DNA from: Pseudomonadota bacterium
GTDB taxonomy: Bacteria > Myxococcota_A > Polyangia > GCA-2747355
Length of the DNA stretch: 64,000 bases
Assembly: GCA_016702545.1 (NCBI GenBank)
Contig: JADJDT010000043.1
Span: 62,001-126,000, forward strand
Direction: 5' to 3'
Translations under genes and position numbers: made by a program
Shown here: positions 8,683 through 16,771 of the stretch, in pieces
Layout of the letters: each line of letters starts with the position of its first letter
Numbering within the stretch: position 1 is the first letter of the stretch
Notes under the pieces: generated by a model
What the model was told of the DNA's origin: nothing
What the model saw: only the letters and a program-made list of their open reading frames with translations
The model's database searches: none

Positions 8683-9741
8683 CCAGGCCAGCGCGCCGGC
8701 GAGCGCGCCGCGGCGCATGCGGAAGGGCAGCAGCAGCCGCACCCAGTCGCGGTTGAAGCGCTCCAGGTCGAGCTGCTCGTGGACGGCGAGGGCCGGCTCG
8801 CCCGCGAGCTGAGTCTGCAGTAGGGCGCGCGCGTAGAAGGGGGTGTCCTCGAGCGCGCGCAGCACGCGGGGCCGGGCACCGGCGTCGTGGCGCGTGGCGC
8901 GGGCGAGGCGCCAGCGCGTGCGGTCGAGCACGGCACGACAGGGGGGATCGAGCGGCTCCGGGGCGCGATCGGCGCGGAAGAGCCAGCCGCGGGGTCGCTC
9001 GCGGCCATCGCGTAGGACCGCATCGTAGAGCACGGCCGTGGCCCCGGAGGGCAGCGCGGCCCGCGACCAGCTCCAGCCGCGGAAGGCGTGCTCGAGGGCC
9101 TCGTCGCCCTGGTTGCCATCGTGGTAGGCGACGCCGCTGAAGCGTAGCGCGGGCTCGCTGAACGTCACCTCGGCGCGGGCGATCGGGGCGATCGGCCACC
9201 AGCGATGGCGACCCGCGGGGTCGAGGGTGACCGCCGTGGTGGGGCGCGGACAGCCGGGCTGGGGCCGCAGGCGCAGGGTGCCGCGCAGCGGGCGGCCCGC
9301 GCCGAAGTGGCCGATCGCCGCCGTGCGCTCGTCGCAACGCACGACCAGCGCGTCGTCCTCCCACGAGACCGTGCTCGGCCCCAGCGCCAGGTGGTCGGCC
9401 GAGCGCTCCACCGTGGCCGCATCGCGTTCCGTCATCGACCAGGCCAGGTGCCCGCGGGCGTCGTGGAGGGCGATGTTCAGCGCGCAGAAGTCGAGCGCGT
9501 CGGCGGCCCCGGGCCGCAGCGCGCGCGCGCGCGCGTAGAAGGGCGAGAAGACGCAGCCGACGAAGGCGATCAGCGTCAGCGCGTGCTGGCCGTCGTCGCT
9601 CAGTACATCGAGGTACCACCAGAGGTAGCCGCCCTTTGCGACGACAGCGTCGAAGGGTGGGCCGTACAACGTGGTGCCTTTGCCGCCTGGGGCCGCGCTC
9701 TCGGCCGCGGCACTAGGAGGGCGTTGCTCCTTCGACGACAT
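8659..9741 (-). CDS. crtC: Carotenoid 1,2-hydratase (hydroxyneurosporene synthase)
   Basis: 360 residues from the ATG at 9741, preceded by SD GGGGAGGG. The string GGYLWWYLDVLSDDGQHALT and the following LIAFVGCVFSPFYA are characteristic of CrtC, as are LNIALHD and WSMTERD. CrtC adds water across the terminal double bond of an acyclic carotenoid end, giving a tertiary hydroxyl at C-1'. The last residues (LSTAPQK) come from the inserted palindrome. Reconstructing the empty site gives LSEPPP and a TGA overlapping the next gene's GTG. The core fold ends before the junction, so activity is probably retained. It is divergent from the unknown gene at 9853. Confidence 0.92.
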   Translation of the reverse strand: MSSKEQRPPSAAAESAAPGGKGTTLYGPPFDAVVAKGGYLWWYLDVLSDDGQHALTLIAFVGCVFSPFYARARALRPGAADALDFCALNIALHDARGHLAWSMTERDAATVERSADHLALGPSTVSWEDDALVVRCDERTAAIGHFGAGRPLRGTLRLRPQPGCPRPTTAVTLDPAGRHRWWPIAPIARAEVTFSEPALRFSGVAYHDGNQGDEALEHAFRGWSWSRAALPSGATAVLYDAVLRDGRERPRGWLFRADRAPEPLDPPCRAVLDRTRWRLARATRHDAGARPRVLRALEDTPFYARALLQTQLAGEPALAVHEQLDLERFNRDWVRLLLPFRMRRGALAGALAWLSTAPQK

Positions 9742-9852
9742 GGACCGATCCCTCCCCGACCACGGTGGCCACCGGGGCCGGGCCTACGCAACCGCGATGA
9801 CGCATCGCCGATAACGCGGGCGCCCAACCCGGACGACCAAGGAGACAGTGCC

Positions 9853-10491
9853 ATGACCCCGACGAGCAAAGCTACCGCCACACCCACCGCTCCCCGAGCC
9901 TACCCGCCCTGGAACCCCGCTGAGCCGGCGACCTGCCCTGCGCCGGCCACCGCCGGACCGATCGCTGCACCGACCGCCGCCGCTAGCGCGCCCCACGCCC
10001 GGGGCGTCCACCTCAAGCTCGACACCGGCCTCGGCTACGGGCCGAGGCTCGAGGCGAGCGCCGACCAGCACGGAGCGAGTTCGCGCATCGACGCCTTCGA
10101 CGGCAACGCCGGCCCCCTCTCGCTCTCCCTGGGTTCCAGCCGCGCCCAGTTCGGCGCGCAGAATGAGGCGGCATCCTTCCTCTTGCGCCTGAGCGCGACC
10201 GCTCCGGACGGGCGGTGGTCGAACGCCACCGAGGTCTACGGCATCAAGACGGGGGGAGGGACGCTCAATCCCGACGGCAGCGAGGGCGTCAACATGACCG
10301 CGACCGCCTCCGCAATGAGCTGGGAAGGTACCTGGCACGGGGAGGACCTCAGCCTGACGGCGGGCGTGGGTGTGGGCGTCGGCCTGCACGGCAGCCTCGG
10401 CGTGCGTGATCGGGACGGCGACCACCGGCTCGAGGGCTGCGTGCGGGCCTCGATCGGCCTCGCGACTATCGGCCTTTGCATCGAAGAATGA
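9853..10491 (+). CDS. Hypothetical protein, glycine-rich C-terminal half
   Basis: 212 residues from the ATG at 9853 with a clear SD (AAGGAG, 11 bp upstream). Residues 1-50 are Ala/Pro/Thr-rich and look disordered; no signal peptide is visible. The rest is predicted beta-rich with repeated patterns (LSLSLGSSRAQFG, LSLTAGVGVGVGLHGSLGV) suggesting a small barrel or beta-sandwich. I do not recognise a family. It is divergent from crtC with a 111-bp shared upstream region and is followed 4 bp after its stop by the duplicated target site of an IS66-like element. Coding potential is supported by SD and length but not by homology I can name. Confidence 0.6.
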   Translation: MTPTSKATATPTAPRAYPPWNPAEPATCPAPATAGPIAAPTAAASAPHARGVHLKLDTGLGYGPRLEASADQHGASSRIDAFDGNAGPLSLSLGSSRAQFGAQNEAASFLLRLSATAPDGRWSNATEVYGIKTGGGTLNPDGSEGVNMTATASAMSWEGTWHGEDLSLTAGVGVGVGLHGSLGVRDRDGDHRLEGCVRASIGLATIGLCIEE

Positions 10492-10495
10492 GCAG

Positions 10496-10689
10496 CCGCT
10501 CGTGTAACTGTTCGCGGGGGGATGTCCCATCCCCCCGCCCCGGAAAGAGTGAATCTTTCCGGGGCCCCTCCCCCAATGTCGGCGCGCTTTCGCGCGCCGC
10601 GCGGGTGCTTGGTCGCACCCGCGGCGACAAGCTTCTCAGTGAAACCAAGCGCTTATGGCGCAACACCCCCTGAACGCTTACCCGCTCGT
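10496..10689. mobile_element. IS66-like miniature element, copy 1, with 8-bp duplication
   Basis: The 8-mer CCGCTCGT occurs at 10496-10503 and 10682-10689. Between them lies a 178-bp element with ends GTAACTGTTCGCG and, read inward from the right, GTAAGCGTTCAG. GTAA ends and 8-bp duplications are the hallmarks of the IS66 family (established knowledge); no transposase is present. Four stem-loops fill the element: 10516-10536 (9-bp stem, loop TCC), 10538-10564 (11-bp stem, loop GTGAA), 10581-10598 (7 bp, loop TTTC) and 10600-10623 (9 bp, loop TTGGTC). It sits between two plus-strand hypothetical genes. Confidence 0.88.
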
Positions 10690-10723
10690 CACACGCCACG
10701 TGCGCGGAAGGAGATGAACGCCA

Positions 10724-11131
10724 ATGAACACCGAACGGATGGATCTACCGGGCTTGCACGTGCTGCTCAAGGGCATGGTGCTGCTCGCTTCGAGTTGCAC
10801 GGCCCTGTCGGCGCTCGTCATTCTGCGCCAGCCGAGGCTGCCCTCGGCCTTGGCGCTGGTGCCGATCCTCATCGTTACGCTGATCAACTTCGCCTTGCCG
10901 GTGTGGCGTTCACGCACGGTGCGGGCGGTGTCCGAGGGCCTGGCGCTAGGGGAAGGGCGCAGGGCGCGGCTCGTCCGCTGGGGCGAGATCACCGGCCTGC
11001 GCTCGCTGCTGATCGAAGGCTTGTTCTATGTCCAGCCGCGCGAGCTGCTGCTCAGCGATGGCTCCGCGGTCGTCTTCTTCAGCGACTCCCAGCGCTATCG
11101 GCGCCTGCAGCGCCTCCTCGACCTGCACTGA
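10724..11131 (+). CDS. Small membrane protein with two helices and PH-like tail
   Basis: 135 residues from the ATG at 10724 with SD AAGGAG 11 bp upstream. Two membrane helices (about 12-30 and 42-60) are followed by a soluble domain of about 70 residues (RARLVRWGEITGLRSLLIEG, RELLLSDGSAVVFFSDS) whose pattern resembles the bacterial PH-like domains of small two-helix membrane proteins. Function unknown. It lies 42 bp after the IS66-like element, which may therefore contribute to or block its expression. Confidence 0.7.
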   Translation: MNTERMDLPGLHVLLKGMVLLASSCTALSALVILRQPRLPSALALVPILIVTLINFALPVWRSRTVRAVSEGLALGEGRRARLVRWGEITGLRSLLIEGLFYVQPRELLLSDGSAVVFFSDSQRYRRLQRLLDLH

Positions 11132-11263
11132 GCGAAGCTCGCCGGCCCCTGACGCACCGCGCCGCCCAGGCTTGGCGCGCCCTGGCGGGCTGGGGGATCG
11201 AGTGGCCCCTTGCGCGCGGCGCGACTTTGTTCCATGACGATCGCGGCACCCGTGGAGCCGCCG

Positions 11264-12541
11264 ATGTCGTTCAGACCATTTTCTGCCCGCTCGCTCGTCG
11301 CCGCGCTGCTGATCGCGGTGGTCCTTGGCGCGGCCCCGGCGCCGGCCGAGACACACTGGACTCCGCCCTTTGTCGTCAACGAAAGACAGGCGTTCAGGAC
11401 GCTATGCCGCGCGGCGCATGTGCCTTTGGCAGACGTGCGTGCCATTCTCGCCTTCGCCAACGCCCCGACCCCACAGACGCTCCATCGTCTGAGCAGAGGA
11501 CGCAGCGTCGTCGCAGCCGAGCTCGGCGCGTCGATGACGCTCGATACGCTCCGCGATGCCTTGGATTACCAGAGAATCAGGGTCCCGTTGCCCGCGGAGT
11601 TCCAGCCACTGGCCGCGACGGCCAGCAGTCAGTGGCGGTACGCGCTCGACCTCGCGCTCGCGATCAACTACGTCGCCTACCCAGAGACGCAGCGGCGCAA
11701 GGTCGCGCCGATTCCCCACGCGGCGCATCCGGACGCCGTGGCCTTGGTGCTCCACCAGCTCTTGGGGGGACAGCGCCATCGGGCGGACGAGCCTGTTCAG
11801 CGTGCCGTGCTGGGGCTGCTTCATGACCTGATCGAGGACAATGTTCATCCGTCCATGGCTTCGCTCGCCACGCCTCCTGGAGTGCTGCAGCTCATCGACC
11901 CAAAGGTCGTGCCCGCACGGCGTTCGCTTTCAGAGCGGCTGGTATGGGGCACGGCCGCAGCCCGTGATGCGCTCAACGAGGCTTTCTCAGGGCTGGTGAT
12001 ACCGGGCGCTGGCGGCGTGGGCGATGCCGCGGTCGGCTTAACCAACCCGCTCTCGCCGCATGGCTTCGGCGACTACCAGGGTGTCCCCAAGGGATTCCCG
12101 GGCGCCAAGGACCAGCGCGCGCGAATGACGCGCGCCACCCACTTTGCCGAGCTCGTCCGGCGCTGGGGTCCCCTCGTGGCAGCGGTCAAGCTTGCCGACC
12201 TGCTCGTCAACCTCGACCGCAAGCACGTATCGCTCCATCACCGGGAGTCCCCTGGGCTGCCGCTCGCGCTACGCTTGTTGAGCGACCTCAGCGCGAGGGC
12301 GTACTTCGCTGGTGAGCTCGCGAAGGTTCCGGGCGTGCCACCCGAGCTACAAGCGGCCTTCGACGATATGCTCACCGCGGTCCTCAACGCTCCGGCGATC
12401 GCTGCCACTACGGGGAAGGGTCGATGGTGCGAGCTTTGCCGCCTCCAACATGAGGTCGCGAGCTTCGCAGCGGACAACCGCGAACGCATCACGGCGCACA
12501 TCGACGCTTACGTCGCTTCGCTGAAAGCTGTCTCGCCTTAG
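11264..12541 (+). CDS. Exported HD-domain protein resembling (p)ppGpp hydrolases
   Basis: 425 residues from the ATG at 11264 (SD GGAG 6 bp upstream); an ATG at 11234 is in frame but gives a poorer signal peptide. Residues 1-29 form a Sec signal (LVAALLIAVVLGAAPAPAET). Residues about 150-320 carry the motif set of RelA/SpoT/MESH1 HD hydrolases: H155 in AAHPDAVA, LLHDLIED (187-192) and KLADLLVNLD (309-318). There is no synthetase or TGS domain. The predicted location outside the cytoplasm is odd for an alarmone hydrolase, so a different nucleotide or phosphate substrate is possible. It is followed 49 bp later by photolyase on the same strand. Confidence 0.75.
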   Translation: MSFRPFSARSLVAALLIAVVLGAAPAPAETHWTPPFVVNERQAFRTLCRAAHVPLADVRAILAFANAPTPQTLHRLSRGRSVVAAELGASMTLDTLRDALDYQRIRVPLPAEFQPLAATASSQWRYALDLALAINYVAYPETQRRKVAPIPHAAHPDAVALVLHQLLGGQRHRADEPVQRAVLGLLHDLIEDNVHPSMASLATPPGVLQLIDPKVVPARRSLSERLVWGTAAARDALNEAFSGLVIPGAGGVGDAAVGLTNPLSPHGFGDYQGVPKGFPGAKDQRARMTRATHFAELVRRWGPLVAAVKLADLLVNLDRKHVSLHHRESPGLPLALRLLSDLSARAYFAGELAKVPGVPPELQAAFDDMLTAVLNAPAIAATTGKGRWCELCRLQHEVASFAADNRERITAHIDAYVASLKAVSP

Positions 12542-12590
12542 GCGTTGCCGGCGCGTGGCGCGGGCCGAGGCGGGCGCAGAAGGGATCGTC

Positions 12591-14012
12591 GTGCAACACG
12601 AGCGGGCGCTGGTCTGGTTTCGGCGCGACCTGCGGTTGGAGGACCACGCCGCGCTGCACCAGGCGCTGACGCAGGCGCGGCGCGTCCATTGCGTGTTCTG
12701 CTTCGACAGCGAGATCCTCGCGGCGCTGCCTTCGCCGCAGGACCGGCGCGTCGAGTTCATCTGGGAGTCGGTGCGCGAGCTGCGCGCGGCGTTGCAGCGT
12801 GCCGGCGGTGAGCTGCACGTGCTGCACGGTCCGGCGCGGCAGCTCATTCCGGAGCTCGCCGGCGCGCTCGGCGTCGAGGCGGTCTTCTGCAATCGCGACT
12901 ACGAGCCGCAGGCGCGGGCGCGCGACGCCTTCGTCGACGGCGCGCTGCGCGCCGCCGGCCGGCGCCTCTACCAGCTCAAGGATCAGGTCATCTTCGACCA
13001 CGACGAGCTGATGACGCAGGCGGGCACGCCCTTCGCCGTCTTCACACCCTACAAGCGCGCCTGGCTCGCCGCGCTCGGGGAGGGCGAGCTGCAGCCCTTC
13101 GCCGTCGCCGCTCACAGCGCGCGACTCGACCCCGCCGCCGCGCCGGCGACCCCGACGCTCGAGCAGCTCGGCTTTCAGCGCACCAACCTGGCGACGCTGC
13201 GCCTGCCGACCGGCCTCGGCGGCGCGCGGGCGCTCTTCGAGGCCTTTCTCCCGCGCCTCGACCACTACCGCGAGCGCCGCGACTTCCCGGCGCTGGCGGG
13301 ACCCTCCTACCTCTCGACCCACCTGCGCTTCGGCACGATCTCGATCCGCGAGCTGGTACGCGCGGCCCGGGCACGATCGAGCCCCGGCGCGGACTGTTGG
13401 CTCTCGGAGCTGATCTGGCGCGACTTCTACTTCATGATCTTGTTTCACCATCCGCGGGTGGTCGACCACGCCTTCCAGCGCGAGCGCGACGAGGTCGTCT
13501 GGGAGCAGGATCCCGCGCGCTTCCGCGCCTGGTGCGAGGGGCGCACGGGCTATCCGCTGGTCGATGCGGCGCTGCGGCAGCTCAACCAGACTGGCTACAT
13601 GCACAACCGGCTGCGGATGGTGGCGGCGTCGTTTCTCACCAAGGACCTCGGCCTCGATTGGCGCCTCGGCGAGCGCTACTTCGCCGAGCAGCTCAACGAC
13701 TTCGACCTGGCGGCGAACAACGGCGGCTGGCAGTGGGCGGCCTCGACCGGCTGCGACGCGCAGCCCTACTTCCGCGTCTTCAACCCGGTCACGCAGTCGC
13801 AGCGCTTCGACCCGCAGGGCGCCTTCATCCGGCGCTACGTCCCGGAACTCGCCGCCTGCAGCGCGAAGGAGATCCACGCGCCGTGGCTGATCGACGCCCA
13901 GCGTCGGCGCGCGCTCGGCCTTACGCTCGGCGAGAGCTACCCCCACCCGCTCGTCGACCACGCCACGGCACGCCTGGCCGCCATTCGTCGTTTCGCGCGT
14001 CCTGCGCGCTAG
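12591..14012 (+). CDS. phr: Deoxyribodipyrimidine photolyase (class I)
   Basis: 473 residues from a GTG at 12591 with GAAGGGA 6 bp upstream; the length equals E. coli PhrB (472). Residues 1-130 are the antenna-binding Rossmann half (ALVWFRRDLRLEDH). The C-terminal FAD half shows LSTHLRFGTIS, ELIWRDFYFM, GYPLVDAALRQL, GYMHNRLRM, DFDLAANNGGWQWAASTGCD and FRVFNPVTQS, including the asparagine and tryptophan positions of the flavin and electron-transfer site. It repairs cyclobutane pyrimidine dimers with blue light. Co-location with carotenoid genes suits a light-response region. It is convergent with crtD, and both stop codons lie in one palindrome. Confidence 0.95.
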   Translation: MQHERALVWFRRDLRLEDHAALHQALTQARRVHCVFCFDSEILAALPSPQDRRVEFIWESVRELRAALQRAGGELHVLHGPARQLIPELAGALGVEAVFCNRDYEPQARARDAFVDGALRAAGRRLYQLKDQVIFDHDELMTQAGTPFAVFTPYKRAWLAALGEGELQPFAVAAHSARLDPAAAPATPTLEQLGFQRTNLATLRLPTGLGGARALFEAFLPRLDHYRERRDFPALAGPSYLSTHLRFGTISIRELVRAARARSSPGADCWLSELIWRDFYFMILFHHPRVVDHAFQRERDEVVWEQDPARFRAWCEGRTGYPLVDAALRQLNQTGYMHNRLRMVAASFLTKDLGLDWRLGERYFAEQLNDFDLAANNGGWQWAASTGCDAQPYFRVFNPVTQSQRFDPQGAFIRRYVPELAACSAKEIHAPWLIDAQRRRALGLTLGESYPHPLVDHATARLAAIRRFARPAR

Positions 14013-14056
14013 CCCCAAAACGCGCGCGAGACGCGCTTGCTCTCGATCTAGCGCGC
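14004..14056. terminator. Palindrome spanning both stop codons of phr and crtD
   Basis: GCGCGCTAG at 14004-14012 and its perfect complement CTAGCGCGC at 14048-14056 enclose the 35-bp convergent gap. The TAG stop of phr and the TAG stop of crtD each form the inner end of an arm. A 9-bp GC-rich stem could serve as a bidirectional terminator, although there is no U-run on either side. Confidence 0.4.
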
Positions 14057-15661
14057 GGGGCGCGGGTGGGGCCGGGCCCCCAGGTCCTCGGCCACGCTTT
14101 GGGCCGCCAGGCGCCCGCTGAGCGCCACCATGGGCAGTCCGGGCCCCGGATGGACGCTGCCGCCCGCGAGATAGAGCCCCGGCAGCGCGGTGCGCGAGCC
14201 GGCGCGCGCGAAGCTGCTGCGCCAGCTATGGGCCAGGGGCCCGTAGATCGCCCCGCCCGTGCCTGGCGACAGGGTCTCGAAGTCGTCGGGCGTCTGGAGC
14301 GCGGTCGGCGCGTCGGCGAGCCCTAGCGCGAGCCCGTGCGCCCCCAACAGGCGCTCCACTCGCTCGCGGCACACGGTGAGCTCCTGCGCCGCGAGCGGGC
14401 GTTCGCCACCACGAGGCGGCGCGTTGACCAAGAGCAGCAGACGCTCGCGCGCGCCCGCTGGCCCGTCGGCGCCGGGCGTCGCGGCGGGTCGCGCGTCCGG
14501 CGGGCAAGCGCTGGGGACGATGCGACCGTCGTCGTCGCGGTCCTGGGCGCAGACGTAGACGGTGGGGCGCGTCGGGAGCTCGCCGCGGCGCAAGACCGCG
14601 TCGAACTCGTCGGCGTAGTCCGCCGCGTGGAAGAAGACGTTGTGACGCACCAGCGTAGCGTCGGCCTGCGCGCTCGTGGGGCTGAGCGTGGCCCAGGTCA
14701 AGGCCGAGAGCGAGCGCTCGGCGCGGGGGGTGGCGGCCAGCCCGAGCTGTCGCGCGGTGGGGGGATCGAGCAGGCGCGTGGCCAGCGTGCTGAGGTCCGC
14801 GTTGACGATCACGGCGCGCGCCGCGCGGCACTCGCCGTCGCGCAGGCGCACGCCCCGCACGCGGCCGCCCTCGACCCACAGGCCCTCGACGGGGGCGCTG
14901 CACGCGATCGTGGCCCCCGCGCGGCGCGCCAGCGCGGCCAACGCCTCGGCCAGTCGGTGCATGCCGCCGCCGATCAGCCAGACGCCCTGCTGCTCGACGT
15001 GGGCGACGAGGTTGAGGGTCCCTGGCGCGGCGAAGGGCGAGCTGCCGCAGTAGGTGGCGTAGCGACCGAAGAGCTGGCGCAGGCGCGGCTCGGCGAAGAA
15101 GGTGCTCAGGGCCTGCCACATCGTGCGCTGGCTGTCGATGCGCCACAGCCCGGCCAGCCCGCGCAGCCCGGTGCGCCGGACCAGCGTGCCGACGGTCGGG
15201 CGTTGATCGCGCAAGAAGGGCTGCTCGACCTCGGCGTAGATGCGCGCGGCGTAGTCGCAGAAGCGCCGGAAGCCCGCCGCCTCGCGCTCGCCAGCGAAGG
15301 CGGCGATCGCCGCCGCCGACCGCTCACGGTCGCAGTAGAGATCGAGCTGCGCCCCGTCGTCCCAGAAGTGGCGCGCCAGTCGTTCGGCGCGCGTGAGCGG
15401 CAAGAGCTCGTCGAGGGTCGTGCCGGCGGTGGCGCAGAGCTCGTCGAAGACCCAGCGCATCGTCAGCACCGTCGGACCGACGTCGATGGTGTGGCCCGCG
15501 ACCTGTTGGCAGCGCAGCTTGCCGCCGACGAGGGGCCGTGCCTCGAGCACCTCGACCTGCAGGCCCTGCTGCGCCAGCGCCACGGCGGCGCTCAGCCCGC
15601 CGATGCCGGCGCCGACGATGATCACGCGGTTGGAGGGTGCGGGGCCGAGGGGAAGGACCAT
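14048..15661 (-). CDS. crtD: Hydroxyneurosporene/1-hydroxycarotenoid 3,4-desaturase
   Basis: 537 residues from the ATG at 15661. FAD-binding N-terminus (VIIVGAGIGGLSAAVALA) and the strings TIDVGPTVLTMRWVFDEL, CGSSPFAAPGTLNLVAHVEQ and YLAGGSVHPGPGLPMV match CrtD of the phytoene-desaturase superfamily. CrtD introduces the 3',4' double bond next to the hydroxyl placed by CrtC. A DDDGR-rich loop of about 25 residues near 420 looks like a lineage insertion. It is transcribed divergently from crtE across a 102-bp region that carries TACA direct repeats, so the two are probably co-regulated. Confidence 0.9.
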   Translation of the reverse strand: MVLPLGPAPSNRVIIVGAGIGGLSAAVALAQQGLQVEVLEARPLVGGKLRCQQVAGHTIDVGPTVLTMRWVFDELCATAGTTLDELLPLTRAERLARHFWDDGAQLDLYCDRERSAAAIAAFAGEREAAGFRRFCDYAARIYAEVEQPFLRDQRPTVGTLVRRTGLRGLAGLWRIDSQRTMWQALSTFFAEPRLRQLFGRYATYCGSSPFAAPGTLNLVAHVEQQGVWLIGGGMHRLAEALAALARRAGATIACSAPVEGLWVEGGRVRGVRLRDGECRAARAVIVNADLSTLATRLLDPPTARQLGLAATPRAERSLSALTWATLSPTSAQADATLVRHNVFFHAADYADEFDAVLRRGELPTRPTVYVCAQDRDDDGRIVPSACPPDARPAATPGADGPAGARERLLLLVNAPPRGGERPLAAQELTVCRERVERLLGAHGLALGLADAPTALQTPDDFETLSPGTGGAIYGPLAHSWRSSFARAGSRTALPGLYLAGGSVHPGPGLPMVALSGRLAAQSVAEDLGARPHPRPAR

Positions 15662-15694
15662 TTCGAAGCTCCGCGCCGCGCCCTTCGGCGAAGG

Positions 15695-15757
15695 GGTACA
15701 TGCAGGTGTACATACGCGATACAAACCATTGACAGGTGACGACCACGAGAGCATGCT
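15695..15757. promoter_or_regulatory. crtD-crtE intergenic promoter with CarH-type TACA repeats
   Basis: Three TACA cores in direct orientation start at 15697, 15709 and 15720 (spacing 12 and 11 bp), in the contexts GGTACAT, TGTACAT and ATACAAA. CarH of Thermus binds consecutive 11-bp direct repeats with a TnTACA core overlapping the -35 region (established knowledge). Here the repeats end 5 bp before a perfect -35 hexamer TTGACA (15729-15734). Seventeen bases further is a weak -10, CATGCT (15752-15757), which would place the transcript start at the crtE ATG. A repressor bound here could block both divergent promoters. Confidence 0.6.
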
Positions 15758-15763
15758 GCGACG

Positions 15764-16717
15764 ATGAAACAAGATCAAGCCGACGTCGCCATGCTGAGTA
15801 CCCCGCTCCCTGCCGCCGAGCGCATCGAGGCCGCCCTGCAACGGGCGGTGGACGCGCTCAAGCCGCCGACCTGTCCGCCGCGTCTCGCGGCAGCCCTGCG
15901 CCACGCGGTCTTTCCGGCCGGTGGGCGCTTGCGACCGCAGTTGCTGCTGGCCGTAGCGGGTGCCTGCGGCGACGATCTGCCGCGCCTGAGCGACGGTGCG
16001 GCGGCGGCCATCGAGCTGCTGCACTGCGCCTCGCTGGTCCACGATGACCTGCCCTGCTTCGACGCTGCCGCTGAGCGGCGGGGGCGGCCGAGCGTGCACT
16101 GCGCCTTCGGCGAGGGGCTGGCGGTGCTGGCCGGCGATGGGCTGATTGTGGCCGCCTTCGACGTCCTGGCACAGTCGGCCGCCTCCGCGGCCGCGGCCGC
16201 GGCGCGCCTGCCCGTCGTGTTGCGCATGGTCGCCGGTGGTGTGGGGCCCTCGGGGGGGATCGTGGCGGGGCAGGCCTGGGAAGCGGAGCCGACGGTGGAC
16301 CTCGAGCGCTATCATGACGCCAAGACGGGCGCGCTCTTCGAGGCCGCGGTGCTGGCGGGAGCGGCGGCGGCCGGCGCTGAGCCCGGCGCTTGGGCTGGCG
16401 TGGGCGTGCGGCTCGGCGGCGCCTATCAGATCGCCGACGACATCGCCGATGTGCTCGCGGACCCCAAGCGCCTCGGCAAGCCGGTTGGGCGCGATCGGCA
16501 GCTCGACCGCCCGTCCGCTGTGCGCCGCTTGGGCATCGAAGCGGCGACGAAGCTGCTCAATACGCGCATGGAAGAGGCGCTGGAGCGTATTCCAGCGTGC
16601 GGCGGTCGGGAGGCCCTTCGCGCGCAGATCGCGCAAATAGCGGCGCGGCCGCTGCGCAGCCTGCGAGCCGGTAGCCTCGCGATCCGTGAGGGGGGCTCGG
16701 CGCGTCAGCGCGGGTAA
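15764..16717 (+). CDS. crtE: Polyprenyl (geranylgeranyl) diphosphate synthase
   Basis: 317 residues. The first aspartate-rich motif DDLPCFD and the following ERRGRPS, plus the second motif DDIAD after GGAYQI, define a trans-isoprenyl diphosphate synthase. The product is most likely GGPP for phytoene synthesis, judged from the context opposite crtD; FPP cannot be excluded by sequence. The C-terminal half shows KTGALFEAAV, as in GGPP/FPP synthases of the IspA/CrtE group. The predicted transcript begins at or very near the ATG, and no SD is visible. Confidence 0.88.
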   Translation: MKQDQADVAMLSTPLPAAERIEAALQRAVDALKPPTCPPRLAAALRHAVFPAGGRLRPQLLLAVAGACGDDLPRLSDGAAAAIELLHCASLVHDDLPCFDAAAERRGRPSVHCAFGEGLAVLAGDGLIVAAFDVLAQSAASAAAAAARLPVVLRMVAGGVGPSGGIVAGQAWEAEPTVDLERYHDAKTGALFEAAVLAGAAAAGAEPGAWAGVGVRLGGAYQIADDIADVLADPKRLGKPVGRDRQLDRPSAVRRLGIEAATKLLNTRMEEALERIPACGGREALRAQIAQIAARPLRSLRAGSLAIREGGSARQRG

Positions 16718-16771
16718 GTCCCACAGCCGGCGCGCCCGCGCGTGCGACTGACGCCGCGGCGCTGGCGTGGC

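Noticed and set aside
14048..16636. Very long open frames antisense to or extending real genes (for example 14048-16636, 19491-21896, 44312-46621)
   Set aside because: High GC content suppresses stop codons; these frames have Arg/Ala/Pro-rich translations without motifs and shadow well-recognised genes. Only the parts with family motifs were kept.
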